From the NCBI GenBank assembly GCA_016937345.1, contig JAFGWE010000019.1, forward strand, positions 1 through 64,000: 64,000 nucleotides of DNA. The letters run 5' to 3'. Under the pieces are notes generated by a model. It did not search any database and was not told the DNA's origin. It worked only from the letters and a program-made list of their open reading frames with translations. This stretch comes from Methanomicrobiaceae archaeon (GTDB taxonomy: Archaea > Halobacteriota > Methanomicrobia > Methanomicrobiales > Methanomicrobiaceae). Below are positions 53,148 through 62,830 of this stretch, one piece after another. Positions within the stretch are counted from its first letter, which is position 1. Every line of letters begins with the position of its first letter. A program made the translations under genes and the position numbers.

Positions 53148-55952
53148 TTATTTGAGAAGCGGAGCAAGAAACTGTCCGGTATAACTCCTTTTTTCTGCAG
53201 CAATCTCTTCCGGTGTTCCTGTTGCAATTATCTCTCCGCCTCTGTCTCCTCCTTCAGGACCAAGATCAATTATATGATCTGCTGATTTTATCACATCAAG
53301 ATTATGCTCGATCACAACAACAGTATTTCCTTTGTCTACAAGATCATTTAGTACGCTTATCAGCTTTTTTACATCATGAAAATGAAGGCCTGTTGTAGGT
53401 TCGTCGAGAAGATAAATTGTCTGCCCTGTTGCCCTTTTTGAAAGTTCACGTGTGAGTTTGATTCTCTGTGCTTCTCCGCCGGAGAGTGTTGTTGAACTCT
53501 GTCCAAGTTTTACATATTCCAGTCCTACTCTGCATAATGTTTCGAGTTTGTTTCTGACTGACGGGAAATTTTCAAAGACTGAAAAAGCCTCTTCAACTGT
53601 CATATTCAATACATCAGAGATAGATTTTCCCTTGAATTTTACTTCCAGTGTTTCGGCATTATATCTTGTTCCTTTGCACTCCTCACATTCTACATAGACA
53701 TCAGGAAGGAAATTCATCTCTATTTTTATGAGACCGTCTCCGCTGCATGCCTCACAGCGGCCGCCTTTTACATTAAATGAAAATCTGCCGGGGCTATATC
53801 CTCTTATTTTTGCTTCTTTAGTCTCAGCAAAAATCTTTCGAATCTCATCAAAGACCTTTGTATAGGTTGCAGGATTCGAACGTGGTGTCCGCCCGATTGG
53901 ACTCTGATCAATTACAATCACTTTGTCAACAGGTTTGTCAAAGCTAATCTCCTTATACGGGTCGGATTCATTGCGCGATTTGTTAATCTCCTTTGCCAGG
54001 GCATTATAAAGTGTATCATATATCAGGGTTGATTTCCCGCTGCCGGATACTCCTGTTACGACTGTAAAAAGACCTGTTGGTATGTGGGCATCTACTGATT
54101 TTAAATTGTTTCCTGAGCATCCTGTAATATGTATGTATGAGTCAGATTTTCGTCTTTTTTTAGGAACATCGATTACGTCCACCCCTGAGAGATATTTTCC
54201 GGTAAGGGATTTGGGATCATTTTCAATCTCTTTTGGAGTTCCCATAGAGACAATATTTCCTCCATGAACACCTGCCCCCGGGCCCATATCAACAACAAAA
54301 TCTGCCTGCCTGATTGTGTCTTCGTCATGCTCAACTACAATAAGGGTATTGCCAAGATCGCGAAGTTTTTGCAGTGTTTCAATTAGTTTGTGATTGTCTC
54401 TCTGATGAAGGCCAATGGACGGCTCATCAAGGACGTATAAAACACCCATAAGATTTGAGCCAATCTGGGTTGCAAGACGGATTCTCTGTGCCTCTCCTCC
54501 GGAAAGGGTTCCCGAGTTTCTTGAAAGGGTAAGGTAGCCAAGACCAACCTCCTCAAGAAATTTCAGACGGGATTGTATCTCTTTTAATACCTGTTTTGCG
54601 ATCTCCGCCTCTTTTTCAGTAAGTTCAATATTGCTGAAAAATTCCCTGCATGCGGAGATGGGCAGATCAGTTACATCAATAATTGATCTGCCTGCAACTT
54701 TTATAGAGAGCGCTTTTTCATTCAGGCGTCTGCCTTTACATGTAGGGCACCCGGAAATTCTCATGAACTTTTCAAGCTCTTTTCTTCTGTATTCTGATTT
54801 GGTCTGTCCGTATAGGCGGGTGGCCTGAGGCAAAAGACCCTCCCATTTTCCATTGTGCGACCAGAAAGCATCACCTCCCTTCATCTTCATATTGAATTTT
54901 ATGATGTCATTGGAGCCAAACATAAGGGCTTTGTACTGCTTATCCGAGAGATCTTTTATCGGAGTGAATATGTCAAATCCGTAATGTTTTGCCACTGCTG
55001 CAAGATACTGGACGCGGAATCCGTCCAGAAAATTTCTGTACATTGCAACCGCACCTTCAGATAATGATCTGCTCTTATCTGGAATGATAAGTTCAGGGTC
55101 AAATTCCATTTTTATTCCAAGCCCGTTGCACTCTTTGCATGCTCCAAAGGGACTGTTAAAGGAGAACATTCGTGGCTGAAGCTCTTCATATGAGATACCG
55201 CATACAGGACAGGCCATTTTTGAAGAGTACATTTTATCCTCCCCGTCTTCTGAAAGAACAATTAAAAGACCTTCTGAATTTTTAAGAGCCGATTCCACAG
55301 CCTCAACAAGTCTGAATCTGTCATCTTTCGGGTTTAGGCGGTCTATAACAATGTCAATGTCATGTTTGACATACCGTTCTAAGTTTATCTCCTCATCTGT
55401 CCGGACAATATTTCCATCGACTCTTGCCCGGGTATAACCCTGTATGTCGAGATCTTTTAATACATGCTGATAAGTACCCTTTTTTTGTCGGATTACAGGT
55501 GCGAGAATTGTTACATTTGACTGATAATCAAGAACTATAGAATCTGCTATTTTTTCAGGTGACTGGGATTCAATCCTGATATTATGTTCGGGACAGAAAG
55601 GCACTCCTGTGCGTGCGAAAAGAAGGCGCAGATAATCATATATTTCTGTAACAGTACCCACTGTACTTCTTGGATTTTTTGATGTTGTCTTCTGCTCAAT
55701 CGAGATTGCAGGAGATAGTCCATCTATTGAATCAACATCAGGTTTGCTCATAAGGCCGAGAAACTGCCTTGCATATGCTGACAGGGATTCCACATACCTT
55801 CTTTGTCCCTCTGCATATATGGTGTCAAAAGCAAGCGTTGATTTTCCCGAGCCCGATACTCCGGTTATTACTATAAGTTTGTCTCTTGGGAGTTCAAGGG
55901 AAATATCCTGCAGATTATGTTCCCTTGCTCCCCGTATTATTATCGAGTCCAT
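53148..55952 (-). CDS. uvrA: Excinuclease ABC subunit A
   Basis: A 934-residue UvrA with two ABC ATPase modules, each with Walker [13 protein letters not shown] signatures LSGGEAQRI, and zinc fingers ([11 protein letters not shown]... CKECNGLG and CEACSGDG... CEECKGTR). It scans DNA for bulky lesions and loads UvrB. It is the first gene of the uvrA-uvrC-uvrB operon. A TATA-like TTTATATG (minus strand, about 55983-55991) lies about 30 bases upstream, so the leader is short. A 12-base palindrome at 56027-56038 lies behind it. Confidence 0.97.
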   Translation of the reverse strand: MDSIIIRGAREHNLQDISLELPRDKLIVITGVSGSGKSTLAFDTIYAEGQRRYVESLSAYARQFLGLMSKPDVDSIDGLSPAISIEQKTTSKNPRSTVGTVTEIYDYLRLLFARTGVPFCPEHNIRIESQSPEKIADSIVLDYQSNVTILAPVIRQKKGTYQHVLKDLDIQGYTRARVDGNIVRTDEEINLERYVKHDIDIVIDRLNPKDDRFRLVEAVESALKNSEGLLIVLSEDGEDKMYSSKMACPVCGISYEELQPRMFSFNSPFGACKECNGLGIKMEFDPELIIPDKSRSLSEGAVAMYRNFLDGFRVQYLAAVAKHYGFDIFTPIKDLSDKQYKALMFGSNDIIKFNMKMKGGDAFWSHNGKWEGLLPQATRLYGQTKSEYRRKELEKFMRISGCPTCKGRRLNEKALSIKVAGRSIIDVTDLPISACREFFSNIELTEKEAEIAKQVLKEIQSRLKFLEEVGLGYLTLSRNSGTLSGGEAQRIRLATQIGSNLMGVLYVLDEPSIGLHQRDNHKLIETLQKLRDLGNTLIVVEHDEDTIRQADFVVDMGPGAGVHGGNIVSMGTPKEIENDPKSLTGKYLSGVDVIDVPKKRRKSDSYIHITGCSGNNLKSVDAHIPTGLFTVVTGVSGSGKSTLIYDTLYNALAKEINKSRNESDPYKEISFDKPVDKVIVIDQSPIGRTPRSNPATYTKVFDEIRKIFAETKEAKIRGYSPGRFSFNVKGGRCEACSGDGLIKIEMNFLPDVYVECEECKGTRYNAETLEVKFKGKSISDVLNMTVEEAFSVFENFPSVRNKLETLCRVGLEYVKLGQSSTTLSGGEAQRIKLTRELSKRATGQTIYLLDEPTTGLHFHDVKKLISVLNDLVDKGNTVVVIEHNLDVIKSADHIIDLGPEGGDRGGEIIATGTPEEIAAEKRSYTGQFLAPLLK

Positions 55953-56026
55953 CTTTTGTTATCAGAAGTCTATCTGATTCTTCATATAAATGAGCATGCA
56001 GGCATGCGGTGTGAAAGTATACTTCT

Positions 56027-56038
56027 GTTAAATTTAAC
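56027..56038. promoter_or_regulatory. Palindrome GTTAAATTTAAC upstream of uvrA
   Basis: A perfect 12-base palindrome about 75 bases upstream of the uvrA start and behind its TATA-like element. Two GCATGC palindromes lie closer (55994-55999 and 56002-56007). It could be a regulatory site or chance in AT-rich DNA; no regulator is known to me for this sequence. Confidence 0.3.
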
Positions 56039-56083
56039 AAAAAAGATATCCGGTAATTAAAATATCTATAAAACTCCGGGATT

Positions 56084-56595
56084 ATGAATGATTACAGTTG
56101 CGGACTTATGCCTTTATGCGGAGAAAATCCTCGTGTTCTTATCCTTGGAAGTTTTCCCAGTGTAATCTCTGTTGATAAAAATGAATATTATGGAAATAAA
56201 CATAATCACTTCTAGAAGATAATAGAAGCAGTCAGCAGTTGAAAAAAGTCAGCCTTATGAAGACAGAATCTTCTCACTTTTAGAGAAAGGAATTGCTCTC
56301 TGGGATGTCGTCTCCGGTTGCAAGAGAGAGGGCAGCTCTGATATTACTATCAAAAAATGCAAGTATAAACGATATCCCGCAGTTTCTTCGTGAGAATAAA
56401 TCAATAAAAGCTATTGTACTAAACGGAAAAAGTGGAGCCGGAATACTTTTCCAAAAGAAATTTAAGGATTTTCGCATGAATTTTTCAGATATAGATATTA
56501 TTATTCTTCTTTAAACAAGTCCTGCAAATGCAGTTTACACTCCTGAAGAAAAGATAGCACAATGGAGTGTTATAAAAAAATATCTTAATAAATAA
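56084..56595 (+). pseudogene. Decayed uracil/hypoxanthine-DNA glycosylase (Mug-like)
   Basis: The plus strand reads PLCGENPRVLILGSFPSVIS and YYGNKHNHF, then TAG (56213-56215) where the family has Trp. After a shift of frame it continues SQPYEDRIFSLLEKGIALWD and VVSGCKREGSSDITIK, shifts again, continues NASINDIPQFLREN and IKAIVLNGKSGAG, and meets TAA before TSPANAVYTPEEKIAQW. The blocks GSFPS, WDVV, LNG and TSPAN are in the order of DNA-deoxyinosine / uracil-DNA glycosylases. At least two frameshifts and two nonsense codons show a dead gene. Loss of this enzyme beside an intact uvrABC operon is notable. Confidence 0.85.
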
Positions 56596-56645
56596 TATCA
56601 TTTATCTTTATTTTTGGTAAATCTTAAAGAAGAGAATTCATATTT

Positions 56646-58106
56646 TTAATCAAACTGATAATGCTTCCTTAAGAAATCTCTGATCTTTTCAGATTCAAGC
56701 CACCTCTGATCGAGACGGTTGACAAGTTTGTTTATTACATTTGCCTGGTCAATAACTTCATAGGAGTACTTGAATTCCTCAAGCATTACATAACCGATTA
56801 TTGCCTGAAGAGGATTTCTGATCTCGTCATTTAATATCGCAAGCTGCTCAAAATTTTTTTCTATCTGCTGCAGGGATTGTTTCTGGTGCTTTTTTAAATT
56901 TATTAGATCAGTTATATCTGTAAAAATCGCAGCAAACTGACTCTTTCTTGGACTGTATGAATATATATGATAATATTTGTCAAATGTGGGATTGTAATCT
57001 GTAAACTCTTCGGGGTTTCCGGTTATAGCAATACGTCCATATCTCTCCACAATTTCTGGATTTCCCTTAGGATAGAGGTCATAGAAAGTTTTTCCCCTGA
57101 TGTCTTCAGCATTAAGCCCTGTCATTTTTTCAAATGCAGGATTAATCTCCAAAAATCTGTAATTATAGGGTCTGCCTTTTTCATCCCTTATTATCTCATG
57201 TAAAACAAAACCATTATTCATCGTTGAAAAAAGTTCTTTGTACTGTTTTTCACTTATTTCAAGAGCCTTTTCAGCATTTTTCCTTTTTGATATATCAAGA
57301 ACGGATTCCACAGCACCGATAACTTTTCCTTCATTATCAAAGACAGGATATGCAGCTACTTTTACGCTTTTTCCATCATTTCGTGTTTTTTCTTCAATAA
57401 GCATTTGTTTTGAGCTGATTGCCTTCATTATTGTACAGTCATCACAGGGAGATTCACGTCCGTACCATAATTTATAGCAGGTTTTTCCAATCAGATCATC
57501 AGGTTTTAGATTAACTGAATCTGCAGGGTCTTTGTTGGCCCACATTATTTTAAAGTCACAGTCATAAAAAACCAGATTTTCATGGATTGAATTTAGAATC
57601 AGTGTTTTTTCCTCTTCAGAATTTTTAATTTTTTCTTCATATCCAATCTTATCAGAAATATCTCTAGAATAAATGCATAAAAATTCCAGCTGATTAGATT
57701 TGAAATTCCTTGCATGTGATTCCACAGGATATATTGTTCCGTCAGACCTTTTATGATAAGTATCATATGTAATACTTTTTTCTTTTGAAAAAAGCTCATC
57801 CCACTGGTCTTTTATAGACTTGTCATTAGGTGTAGGCCTTAAATCCTCAACTTTTTTCTCCAGAATTTCATCTCTTGAGTAACCCATTGCTTTGCATGCT
57901 GATTCGTTTGCATAAATTATACTTCGATCTTTTGTTACCCAGTAGATCTCATCCGCAGAATTCTCTATTGAAAAATGCATAAGGTCAAAAAGGTATTTTT
58001 CCTGATTATCCGGGACAAATCGGGATAGTGTCCCGGCAAAGGGATATTTCGACAGAGTAGAATGAAACTTGGAATCTGATTCCTCCATGGCATGGGATTC
58101 TGGCAT
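56646..58106 (-). CDS. Multi-PAS sensor protein with degenerate HisKA box
   Basis: A 486-residue soluble sensor with three PAS domains: about 40-155 (IYWVTKDRSIIYANESACKAMGYSRDE... DGTIYPVESHARNF), 165-280 (LIGKTCYKLWYGRESPCDDC) and 290-400 (FLEINPAFEKMTGL). The second contains the CxxC-like pair typical of methanogen PAS proteins. The tail (about 415-486) has LAILNDEIRNPLQAIIGYV, which aligns with a HisKA H-box, but Asp stands where the phosphate-accepting His should be, and no HATPase domain follows. It therefore cannot work as a standard histidine kinase; it may pass signals by protein contact. ATGs at 58088 and 58106 are both possible starts. Confidence 0.8.
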   Translation of the reverse strand: MPESHAMEESDSKFHSTLSKYPFAGTLSRFVPDNQEKYLFDLMHFSIENSADEIYWVTKDRSIIYANESACKAMGYSRDEILEKKVEDLRPTPNDKSIKDQWDELFSKEKSITYDTYHKRSDGTIYPVESHARNFKSNQLEFLCIYSRDISDKIGYEEKIKNSEEEKTLILNSIHENLVFYDCDFKIMWANKDPADSVNLKPDDLIGKTCYKLWYGRESPCDDCTIMKAISSKQMLIEEKTRNDGKSVKVAAYPVFDNEGKVIGAVESVLDISKRKNAEKALEISEKQYKELFSTMNNGFVLHEIIRDEKGRPYNYRFLEINPAFEKMTGLNAEDIRGKTFYDLYPKGNPEIVERYGRIAITGNPEEFTDYNPTFDKYYHIYSYSPRKSQFAAIFTDITDLINLKKHQKQSLQQIEKNFEQLAILNDEIRNPLQAIIGYVMLEEFKYSYEVIDQANVINKLVNRLDQRWLESEKIRDFLRKHYQFD

Positions 58107-58384
58107 TATAGATAATGATTCATTAGGAGTAGCAGATATTTGATTCTTTCACAATATGACTATATAATTTATTGAGATTCCAATATGTTTCTGTCAGGAA
58201 AGTAAGTATGCTTTAAAAAAATATACCTGATTTAAAAAGATGAAATCCATTAATCAAATTAAGAGGAGATTTACACAGGATTTCTGTTTTCCTGATAAGA
58301 GGTATCCGATAAAGTAATTTCTGTCTGTTAAAAAAATGTATATCTCATTGGTAATCCAATATTACTCGTAAAAAAGGTTACAAA

Positions 58385-59461
58385 ATGATATCTGAACAGA
58401 AACTTGCAGTCATATATGCAATCCTTGCTGCTGTGCTATTTGGAGGCTGTGCTCCTATTGCAAAATATCTGCTGGATGGAATAGAACCTATAATTCTGGC
58501 AGGTTTACTTTATCTGGGAAGCGGCTTTGGACTTTTAGCATATCTCGTCCTGAATCGGATATTAAGTGGTAAAAGAGATTTAATAGAGGCTTCACTTCAA
58601 AAATCAGATATTCCCTGGCTTTTTGGTGTTGTTTTTTTCGGTGGGTTTCTTGCACCGGTTATTTTAATGTACAGTCTTGTTATGACTCCTGCAGCAACTG
58701 CATCACTACTTTTAAATTTTGAGGCGGTTGCAACAACAATTATTGCATTTTTCTTCTTCAGGGAAGCTATTGGAAAACAGATTTGGGCAGCACTCGGACT
58801 GATTACATTATCATGCATAATTCTTACCTGGGATCCTCAAGGAAATCTTGGATTTTCAATATATGCATTTGGAATTTTGATCTGCTGTACTTTATGGGCT
58901 TTAGACAACAACTTTAGCAGAAACATCTCATCAAAAGATCCGGTGCCTATTGTATGTATAAAGGGTTTGGGCGCAGGCACTCTGTCTGTTATTGCCGGCT
59001 TATTTATAGGTCAGTCACTTCCTCCGCTGAATGTTGTTATTACGGCAATGATGGTTGGATTTTTTGCATACGGAGGACTTACCAGTGTACTTTTTCTTCT
59101 TGCATTACGTGAAATAGGGACTTCAAGAACAGGGTCTTTTCTTGCAATTGCGCCTTTTTTCGGCGTTGCAATATCCTTTGTTATGTACAGTGACAATTTG
59201 GGAATGTCATTTATTCTCTCACTGCCATTGATGATTGCAGGCGCCTGTCTTCTTATTTTTGAGAAGCATTCACATATGCATCACCATAATGCGAAAACGC
59301 ATGAACACAGACACAGGCATAATCTTCATCACATTCATGAACATGGTTTAAACGATCCCCTGATAACATCTTCAGGTGAACATTCACATGTACACTCGCA
59401 TGTTGAAACAGATCATGAACATTCGCACACTCCTGATATTCATCACAGGCATAAGCACTAA
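58385..59461 (+). CDS. EamA/DMT-family transporter with histidine-rich tail
   Basis: A 358-residue membrane protein with ten predicted helices in two EamA repeats (VIYAILAAVLFGGCAPIAKYLL and FGILICCTLWALDNNFSRNI). From about residue 294 follows a 65-residue cytoplasmic tail in which about two dozen residues are His, in HxH and HHxH clusters. Such tails bind Ni, Co or Zn and occur on metal exporters, so metal efflux or metal sensing is a reasonable inference; the EamA part alone would suggest export of small metabolites. AAGGTT precedes the ATG. It is followed 64 bases later by a permease gene on the same strand. Confidence 0.85.
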   Translation: MISEQKLAVIYAILAAVLFGGCAPIAKYLLDGIEPIILAGLLYLGSGFGLLAYLVLNRILSGKRDLIEASLQKSDIPWLFGVVFFGGFLAPVILMYSLVMTPAATASLLLNFEAVATTIIAFFFFREAIGKQIWAALGLITLSCIILTWDPQGNLGFSIYAFGILICCTLWALDNNFSRNISSKDPVPIVCIKGLGAGTLSVIAGLFIGQSLPPLNVVITAMMVGFFAYGGLTSVLFLLALREIGTSRTGSFLAIAPFFGVAISFVMYSDNLGMSFILSLPLMIAGACLLIFEKHSHMHHHNAKTHEHRHRHNLHHIHEHGLNDPLITSSGEHSHVHSHVETDHEHSHTPDIHHRHKH

Positions 59462-59525
59462 ATCGGTATCTTAGATCCAAAATAAGTAAAAGGTTAGAGA
59501 TTATATCTAATCTTCAGGTTTTGAA

Positions 59526-60599
59526 ATGGATCTTTTAAATAAATCAGATGCAAATTTAAGATATCTTTTAATCGGTGCCTTAATCCCCGTAATACTGGTG
59601 GGGATGCAGGCTGTGTCTTATCTGATTAATATGATTGTCATATCCCTGATTCTTGCAATGCTGGGTACTCCAATATTGTATTTTTTTAAAAACAGGGGTC
59701 TATCAGATGTAATATCAGTGACTCTGATAATGTTCTTATATGGTGCGATTATTGTTGGATTTATTGCCCTGATTTTTGAATCGGTAAATGTATTCCTTGC
59801 AGATCTTCCAGAATATGAAGAGCTTTTTACTGTCCGTATTCAGGAAATTTCTTCATTAATGGGAGGACTGGGTATTTCAGGAGATATGATAAGTTCGTTA
59901 TATCCTGACTGGAGTATTATTCCAAAAATTGCAATACAGATAGCCGGAGGGATATCATCTCTTTTAATGGATGGATTTTTTATTGTTGTTATTACATGTT
60001 TTCTTCTTCTTGAAATTCCTGCCCTTCCAAAACGTATGAAAAGAGTAACAGGGGGAGACGACAATATAACCGAGAAATACCAGGATATGTGCAATAATAT
60101 GATCCAGTGGATGGTTGTCAAGACAAAAACAAATATTGTTCTTGGTGCTTCTTTTGGTGCAATGCTATATGCCATGGGAATTAATCTGGCAATTTTCTGG
60201 GGGGTTATGGCAATAATTCTCAGTTATATTCCTTATATTGGTCTTTTTATCGTGGCAGTTCCTGCAGTGATTCTTGCTTGGCTTCAGCTTGGCATATGGG
60301 GTGCTTTGATAGTTATTGTAGGAATTTGTATCATAAATGCAGTGGTTGAAAATGTTGTGTTCTCAAAATTTGCAGAAAAAAGTTTCAATATGCCGCCTCT
60401 TGTTGTTATATTGTCTCTTGTTCTGTGGACATGGGTTCTCGGCCCTATAGGAATGCTGATATCTGTACCATTTACAATAATGATTCTGATTGCTTTAAAA
60501 TACGGTGAGACTACAAAATGGATTCCGGAAATTATGGGTATGGATGAAATAAAGAATAATAAACCTGATAAAAAGGCATTGAAGACTTCACAAAAATAA
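59526..60599 (+). CDS. AI-2E-family permease-like protein
   Basis: A 357-residue membrane protein of the AI-2E (TqsA/YdiK) family: about seven or eight helices with the central extracytoplasmic stretch (about 90-150) and the family-typical C-terminal block GVMAIILSYIPYIGLFIVAVP and NAVVENVVFSKF. Members have been linked to autoinducer or Na+/H+ export, but in archaea the substrate is unknown. AGGT precedes the ATG. It may form an operon with the His-tailed transporter upstream. Confidence 0.88.
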   Translation: MDLLNKSDANLRYLLIGALIPVILVGMQAVSYLINMIVISLILAMLGTPILYFFKNRGLSDVISVTLIMFLYGAIIVGFIALIFESVNVFLADLPEYEELFTVRIQEISSLMGGLGISGDMISSLYPDWSIIPKIAIQIAGGISSLLMDGFFIVVITCFLLLEIPALPKRMKRVTGGDDNITEKYQDMCNNMIQWMVVKTKTNIVLGASFGAMLYAMGINLAIFWGVMAIILSYIPYIGLFIVAVPAVILAWLQLGIWGALIVIVGICIINAVVENVVFSKFAEKSFNMPPLVVILSLVLWTWVLGPIGMLISVPFTIMILIALKYGETTKWIPEIMGMDEIKNNKPDKKALKTSQK

Positions 60600-60705
60600 A
60601 AAAATATTTTTATAAATTAATTTTTATGTTAATTGGTGCACAGGCAAACCTATTAAATAGTATAATTGGTAATAACCCATTATCTTTAAAAAAAGGGGGT
60701 TTATT

Positions 60706-60918
60706 ATGGGATACAGATGGAATAATGAAATTGATGTCGATGAAGCAATAGTCGTTTTTATGAATTCACTGGACTCTGAAGGTAAAATACCTGCGTGGCT
60801 TTTGAAAACTATAAAGCAGTCTATGAAAGATTCAAAAAAAGAATTAAGTTATTATTTTCTTGAAGAAATAAAGAAACATGCTCCTCAGGCACTTAATTAC
60901 TTTATGGATGAGGGCTAA
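60706..60918 (+). CDS. Small acidic/helical protein of unknown function
   Basis: A 70-residue soluble protein, beginning MGYRWNNEIDVDEAIVVF and predicted mainly helical, with many charged residues and no cysteine. I do not recognise a family. Translation is supported by a strong GGGGG-containing site at a correct spacing before the ATG, and by codon use like its neighbours. It lies 106 bases after the AI-2E-family gene, and a TATA-like AATATATAAT stretch follows it at about 60943-60955. Confidence 0.65.
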   Translation: MGYRWNNEIDVDEAIVVFMNSLDSEGKIPAWLLKTIKQSMKDSKKELSYYFLEEIKKHAPQALNYFMDEG

Positions 60919-60974
60919 AATCCCTCAATTTTAATTTCTTTAAAAATATATAATAGGGAGGTCTTTCTTTGGAT

Positions 60975-61100
60975 TTTTAATTAGAAATTTTCGATTTTTT
61001 GTGCCTGCATTAAGGAAAGCTCATTTATTACATCTCATATTCTCGGACAGATGTATAACTACAGGGTGATTGCAGCTTTCCTTGTAGACACAATAAGAAG
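60975..61100 (+). ncRNA. Candidate structured small RNA
   Basis: A perfect 10-base inverted repeat, AAGGAAAGCT (61012-61021) and AGCTTTCCTT (61074-61083), encloses a second stem ACATCT / AGATGT (61030-61035 and 61049-61054). About 30 bases upstream of the stretch lies AAATATATAATAG (60943-60955), a good TATA box. The region is in the 3' gap between convergent genes and has no coding frame. It could be a small RNA on the plus strand or only a bidirectional terminator; the boundaries are guesses. Confidence 0.3.
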
Positions 61101-61116
61101 TGAATTCAAATGGTAT

Positions 61117-62103
61117 TTATTTGTCAGGCATGCGATGTGAAAGTAATCCTGTCTTTTCGCGGAATTTTATAAAGCTGCAAATGCATGAATTAAAAGGTGT
61201 CTGAATTCCATGTTTTTCTCCCAGTTTTACAACAGCGCCATTTATAAAATCAATTTCAGTTAACCTTTTCATCTCAATATCCTGATACATTGAAGTATAT
61301 ACATTAGAAAATGAAGGAATAAGATAATTGAAAAGATAATCAAGATATTTTTCAGGAGAATTCCAGCGGACTCTGATCTTTTCAGCGTTTACAACAGAAT
61401 AAACTTCGTTTATTATTCCTGATATGGTTGCTTTAAGGTTTTCATCAAGGGTTTCCCCCACACTGATTGAAAAAAGTGCAGTAATAGGATTTACTGCAAT
61501 ATTTAAGAGTGATTTCTCCCAGATTGCAGATCTTATGTCATTACATTCTTCAGCCTGTATTCCTGATTTATTTATTATCTGCACAATATTTTTTAAGATA
61601 AAAGAATTATTTTCACCTTCATAACTGTTGTCAGGATAAAGTCCGATTTTCATCGGTTCGCTTTCGCTTTGGATTATTACAGCACCATCTGCGGTAATAC
61701 GAAAATTTGTTGTTATTGTGGCACCCAGAACAAGGTTTGAATATTGATTCAGAATGTCCTCATTACCTATTCCGTTCTGTATACTGATAACTGTACTATT
61801 TTTAAGAATTTCCAAAAACTCATTACATATATGTTCAGTATCAGTGCTTTTTGCTGTAATCAGAATAAAATTAAATTTTTTGCCTGATTCTATAACCTCT
61901 TCTGATGAAGAAAAACAGTTCAGATTACATATTTTTTTATCTCCCCATACACCTTTCATTAAAAGACCATTTGAGTTAATGGCATCCCTATGTCTTTTAC
62001 GGCAGATAACAGAAACCCGGGAGTTATCAGACAATTTTCCTGCAATTGACAGCCCTACAGCTCCGGCTCCTATAATCAGAATTTCAGGTTTATATTCAGA
62101 CAT
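61117..62103 (-). CDS. panE: Ketopantoate reductase-like (ApbA/PanE family) dehydrogenase
   Basis: A 328-residue NAD(P)-dependent dehydrogenase of the ApbA/PanE family. The Rossmann glycine motif is LIIGAGAVGLSIAGKL at residues 9-24, TAKSTDTEHI and QNGIGNED mark the cofactor domain, and the catalytic Lys lies in WEKSLLNIAVNPITALF. PanE makes pantoate for coenzyme A; many methanogens use such an enzyme or the bifunctional IlvC. Neighbouring CoA genes are absent, so another 2-ketoacid could be the substrate. It is a single gene divergent from lemA. Confidence 0.88.
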   Translation of the reverse strand: MSEYKPEILIIGAGAVGLSIAGKLSDNSRVSVICRKRHRDAINSNGLLMKGVWGDKKICNLNCFSSSEEVIESGKKFNFILITAKSTDTEHICNEFLEILKNSTVISIQNGIGNEDILNQYSNLVLGATITTNFRITADGAVIIQSESEPMKIGLYPDNSYEGENNSFILKNIVQIINKSGIQAEECNDIRSAIWEKSLLNIAVNPITALFSISVGETLDENLKATISGIINEVYSVVNAEKIRVRWNSPEKYLDYLFNYLIPSFSNVYTSMYQDIEMKRLTEIDFINGAVVKLGEKHGIQTPFNSCICSFIKFREKTGLLSHRMPDK

Positions 62104-62260
62104 TTTTTCAATATGATGGTTTTGATTTTCTAATGATTAGATTTTATCATTAACAAAATGTATGGCAGAGAAGTATTATTCATCAAAGACATATTGTATA
62201 TTTAAGTTGTAGTCTGTAAATTAATGGACTATAAGTAATAAATCAATTACAGGAGAAATC

Positions 62261-62821
62261 ATGATCGAATTAATTATTGCAGGAATTCTGGCAATTATTA
62301 TCATAATATTGATATTATGGTTTGTCGGGATATATAACAAATTTTTCAGCCTTAAAAATTCCTCCGAGGCTACTTTGGGACAGATAAAAGTTGCAATGAA
62401 AAAACGCCTGGATATGATTGAACAACTTCTTGGCGCTGTGAAAAGTTATGCAGCATTTGAAAAAGAAACATTTGAATCCGTTACCAAAATGAGAAGTTCG
62501 GTCGCGACTGCAAATCCCGGTGATCTTAACAAACTGGAAAGTGAATCCAAATCAATAATCGGCAGGCTCTTTGCAGTAATGGAAAACTATCCTGAACTTA
62601 AGACCTCTGAAACTGTAAAAGATCTCATGAACTCTGTAAAGGACATAGAGGATGAGATTGCAAGACAGCGTTATACATTCAACAATATTTCCCAGCAGTT
62701 CAACACAATGCTTGAAACAATACCTTCAAACATAGTCGGGAATATGATTGGGATGAAAAAGCTTGAATATCTCGAATTTGAGAATGAAAATCTGGAAAAA
62801 GCACCTAAAATTTCATTTTAA
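62261..62821 (+). CDS. LemA family protein
   Basis: A 186-residue LemA protein: one N-terminal transmembrane helix (about 3-23) followed by a long helical domain with [22 protein letters not shown] and [32 protein letters not shown]. In many genomes lemA stands next to a DUF2207 or TPM membrane gene, exactly as here. The function is unknown; a membrane-stress or envelope role is discussed for the pair. AGGAG precedes the ATG. It is followed by the DUF2207 gene after nine bases. Confidence 0.92.
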   Translation: MIELIIAGILAIIIIILILWFVGIYNKFFSLKNSSEATLGQIKVAMKKRLDMIEQLLGAVKSYAAFEKETFESVTKMRSSVATANPGDLNKLESESKSIIGRLFAVMENYPELKTSETVKDLMNSVKDIEDEIARQRYTFNNISQQFNTMLETIPSNIVGNMIGMKKLEYLEFENENLEKAPKISF

Positions 62822-62830
62822 GGATTATAT

